From: an uncultured Campylobacteraceae bacterium
Lineage (GTDB): Bacteria > Campylobacterota > Campylobacteria > Campylobacterales > Arcobacteraceae
NCBI GenBank assembly: GCA_913057765.1
Contig: CAJXPH010000196.1
Location: forward strand, 1-5,422
Direction of reading: 5' to 3'
DNA: 5,422 nucleotides
The position numbers and the translations under genes were made by a program. The notes below the pieces were generated by a model. It was given only the letters and a program-made list of their open reading frames with translations. It ran no database searches and had not been told where the DNA came from. The first letter of the stretch is position 1; each line of letters starts with the position of its first letter. Shown in pieces: positions 5,057-5,422 of the stretch.

Positions 5057-5422
5057 TATATTTACTTTCTATTATATATTTTAAATCAATAGCTATTTTG
5101 ATATCTTTAACACCTTTTTTAATTAAAGCCATAGTTCCGTATCTAACTTTTAATGCATCTAAGTTTGTATCAGGGTCAACAACAATTAATGCTCTATTTG
5201 AAATGATTTTAACATCCAAAATATTTCTTTGCTCTATTAAATCAACAGCAGTTTCTATCTCTCGATAAATGATTCTTTCTAATTTTTTACTTTTTTCTAA
5301 TTTAGCATTTTTATTTACTGTTTGAATTTTTTGATTTGCATCTTCTTCTTGTTTAGATGTAAACTCATTACTCATATAGAAATAATAAAAAACAAACATC
5401 ATTACTACAGCTAGTAATGATG
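5046..5422 (-). CDS. Membrane-anchored protein of unknown function, 5' end missing
   Basis: The frame is open to the window edge and stops with TAG at 5046-5048; 124 codons are visible. The first residues (SLLAVVMMFVFYYFY) form a hydrophobic segment, probably a single inner-membrane anchor. A charged linker rich in Lys, Glu and Gln (KQEEDANQKI...KLEKSKKLE) follows, then a small domain of about 75 residues with apparent alpha-beta-beta-alpha-beta order: ERIIYREIETAVDLIEQ, LDVKIISNRALIVVDP, LDALKVRYGTMALIKKG, VKDIKIAIDLKYI. I do not recognise the family; the pattern is faintly like a BON-type domain but this is weak. Met codons at 5400-5402, 5397-5399 and 5373-5375 have no ribosome site, so the start probably lies outside the window. 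It overlaps flgH by 11 nt, which suggests a flagellar role, possibly in the periplasm. Residues coded by 5412-5420 are in doubt if the terminal inverted repeat is an artefact. Confidence 0.8.
   Translation of the reverse strand, partial: SLLAVVMMFVFYYFYMSNEFTSKQEEDANQKIQTVNKNAKLEKSKKLERIIYREIETAVDLIEQRNILDVKIISNRALIVVDPDTNLDALKVRYGTMALIKKGVKDIKIAIDLKYIIESKYNEK
5065..5070 (-). promoter_or_regulatory. flgH ribosome binding site inside the upstream gene
   Basis: AGAAAG on the minus strand lies 8 nt before the flgH ATG (5054-5056), within the last codons of the upstream gene. It is a weaker match than the flgK and fliD sites. The 11-nt overlap of the two genes would let terminating ribosomes restart at flgH. 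Confidence 0.5.
5397..5422. repeat. Perfect 11-bp inverted repeat at the right terminus
   Basis: CATCATTACTA (5397-5407) and TAGTAATGATG (5412-5422) are exact reverse complements around CAGC, and the right arm ends on the last base of the window. It lies in coding sequence for the membrane segment of the partial gene. A repeat flush with the end suggests a fold-back chimera or an assembly break at a palindrome; a genuine hairpin is also possible. Confidence 0.7.

Noticed and set aside
5373..5402. Internal Met codons as the true start of the rightmost gene
   Set aside because: None has a ribosome site, the frame stays open to the edge, and starting there would cut the hydrophobic anchor short.
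38..5422. A new defence, mobile or RNA system
   Set aside because: The window is almost fully covered by genes, most of them recognised flagellar genes. I found no repeat array, integrase, tRNA, rRNA or riboswitch-like structure.

Overview
The window is a short, very AT-rich stretch that holds mostly one flagellar gene cluster on the minus strand. By protein content it looks like a motile member of the Campylobacterota, most likely Arcobacteraceae. That assignment is inferred from composition, the style of the flagellar proteins and the neighbouring tilS-like gene; no marker gene proves it.

Layout, left to right. Bases 1-37 are not biological: they are an Illumina Nextera read-1 adapter ending in the Tn5 mosaic end, so native sequence begins at base 38. 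Bases 38-318 (+) are the 3' end of a gene resembling the C-terminus of tRNA(Ile)-lysidine synthase (tilS). It converges on the flagellar cluster, and the two opposing stop codons share two bases. Everything else reads on the minus strand, in transcription order from the right edge: a membrane-anchored protein of unknown function whose 5' end is cut off (5422-5046), flgH for the L-ring (5056-4355), flgK for hook-filament junction protein 1 (4297-2426), fliD for the filament cap (2413-1025), fliS for the flagellin export chaperone (916-560), and a small helical protein in the position of fliT (584-315).

The genes act in the outer and late stages of flagellum assembly. FlgH forms the outer-membrane bushing for the rod. 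FlgK is added to the tip of the hook, FliD caps the growing filament, and FliS holds flagellin before export. The small last gene may be another export chaperone. Spacing points to one operon with internal control: 11-nt overlap, 57-nt gap, 12-nt gap, 108-nt gap with a hairpin and a candidate -10 box, then 25-nt overlap. No sigma-54 or clear FliA promoter was found in the gaps.

Points worth a second look are a seven-G run in flgK, where slippage in either direction would truncate the protein; adapter sequence at the left end; a perfect 11-bp inverted repeat exactly at the right end, which may be a fold-back or assembly artefact; a 14-bp AT-only inverted repeat across the convergent gene ends; the compact FliD; and two unassigned genes flanking the cluster. 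I see no new defence, mobile or CRISPR system here.
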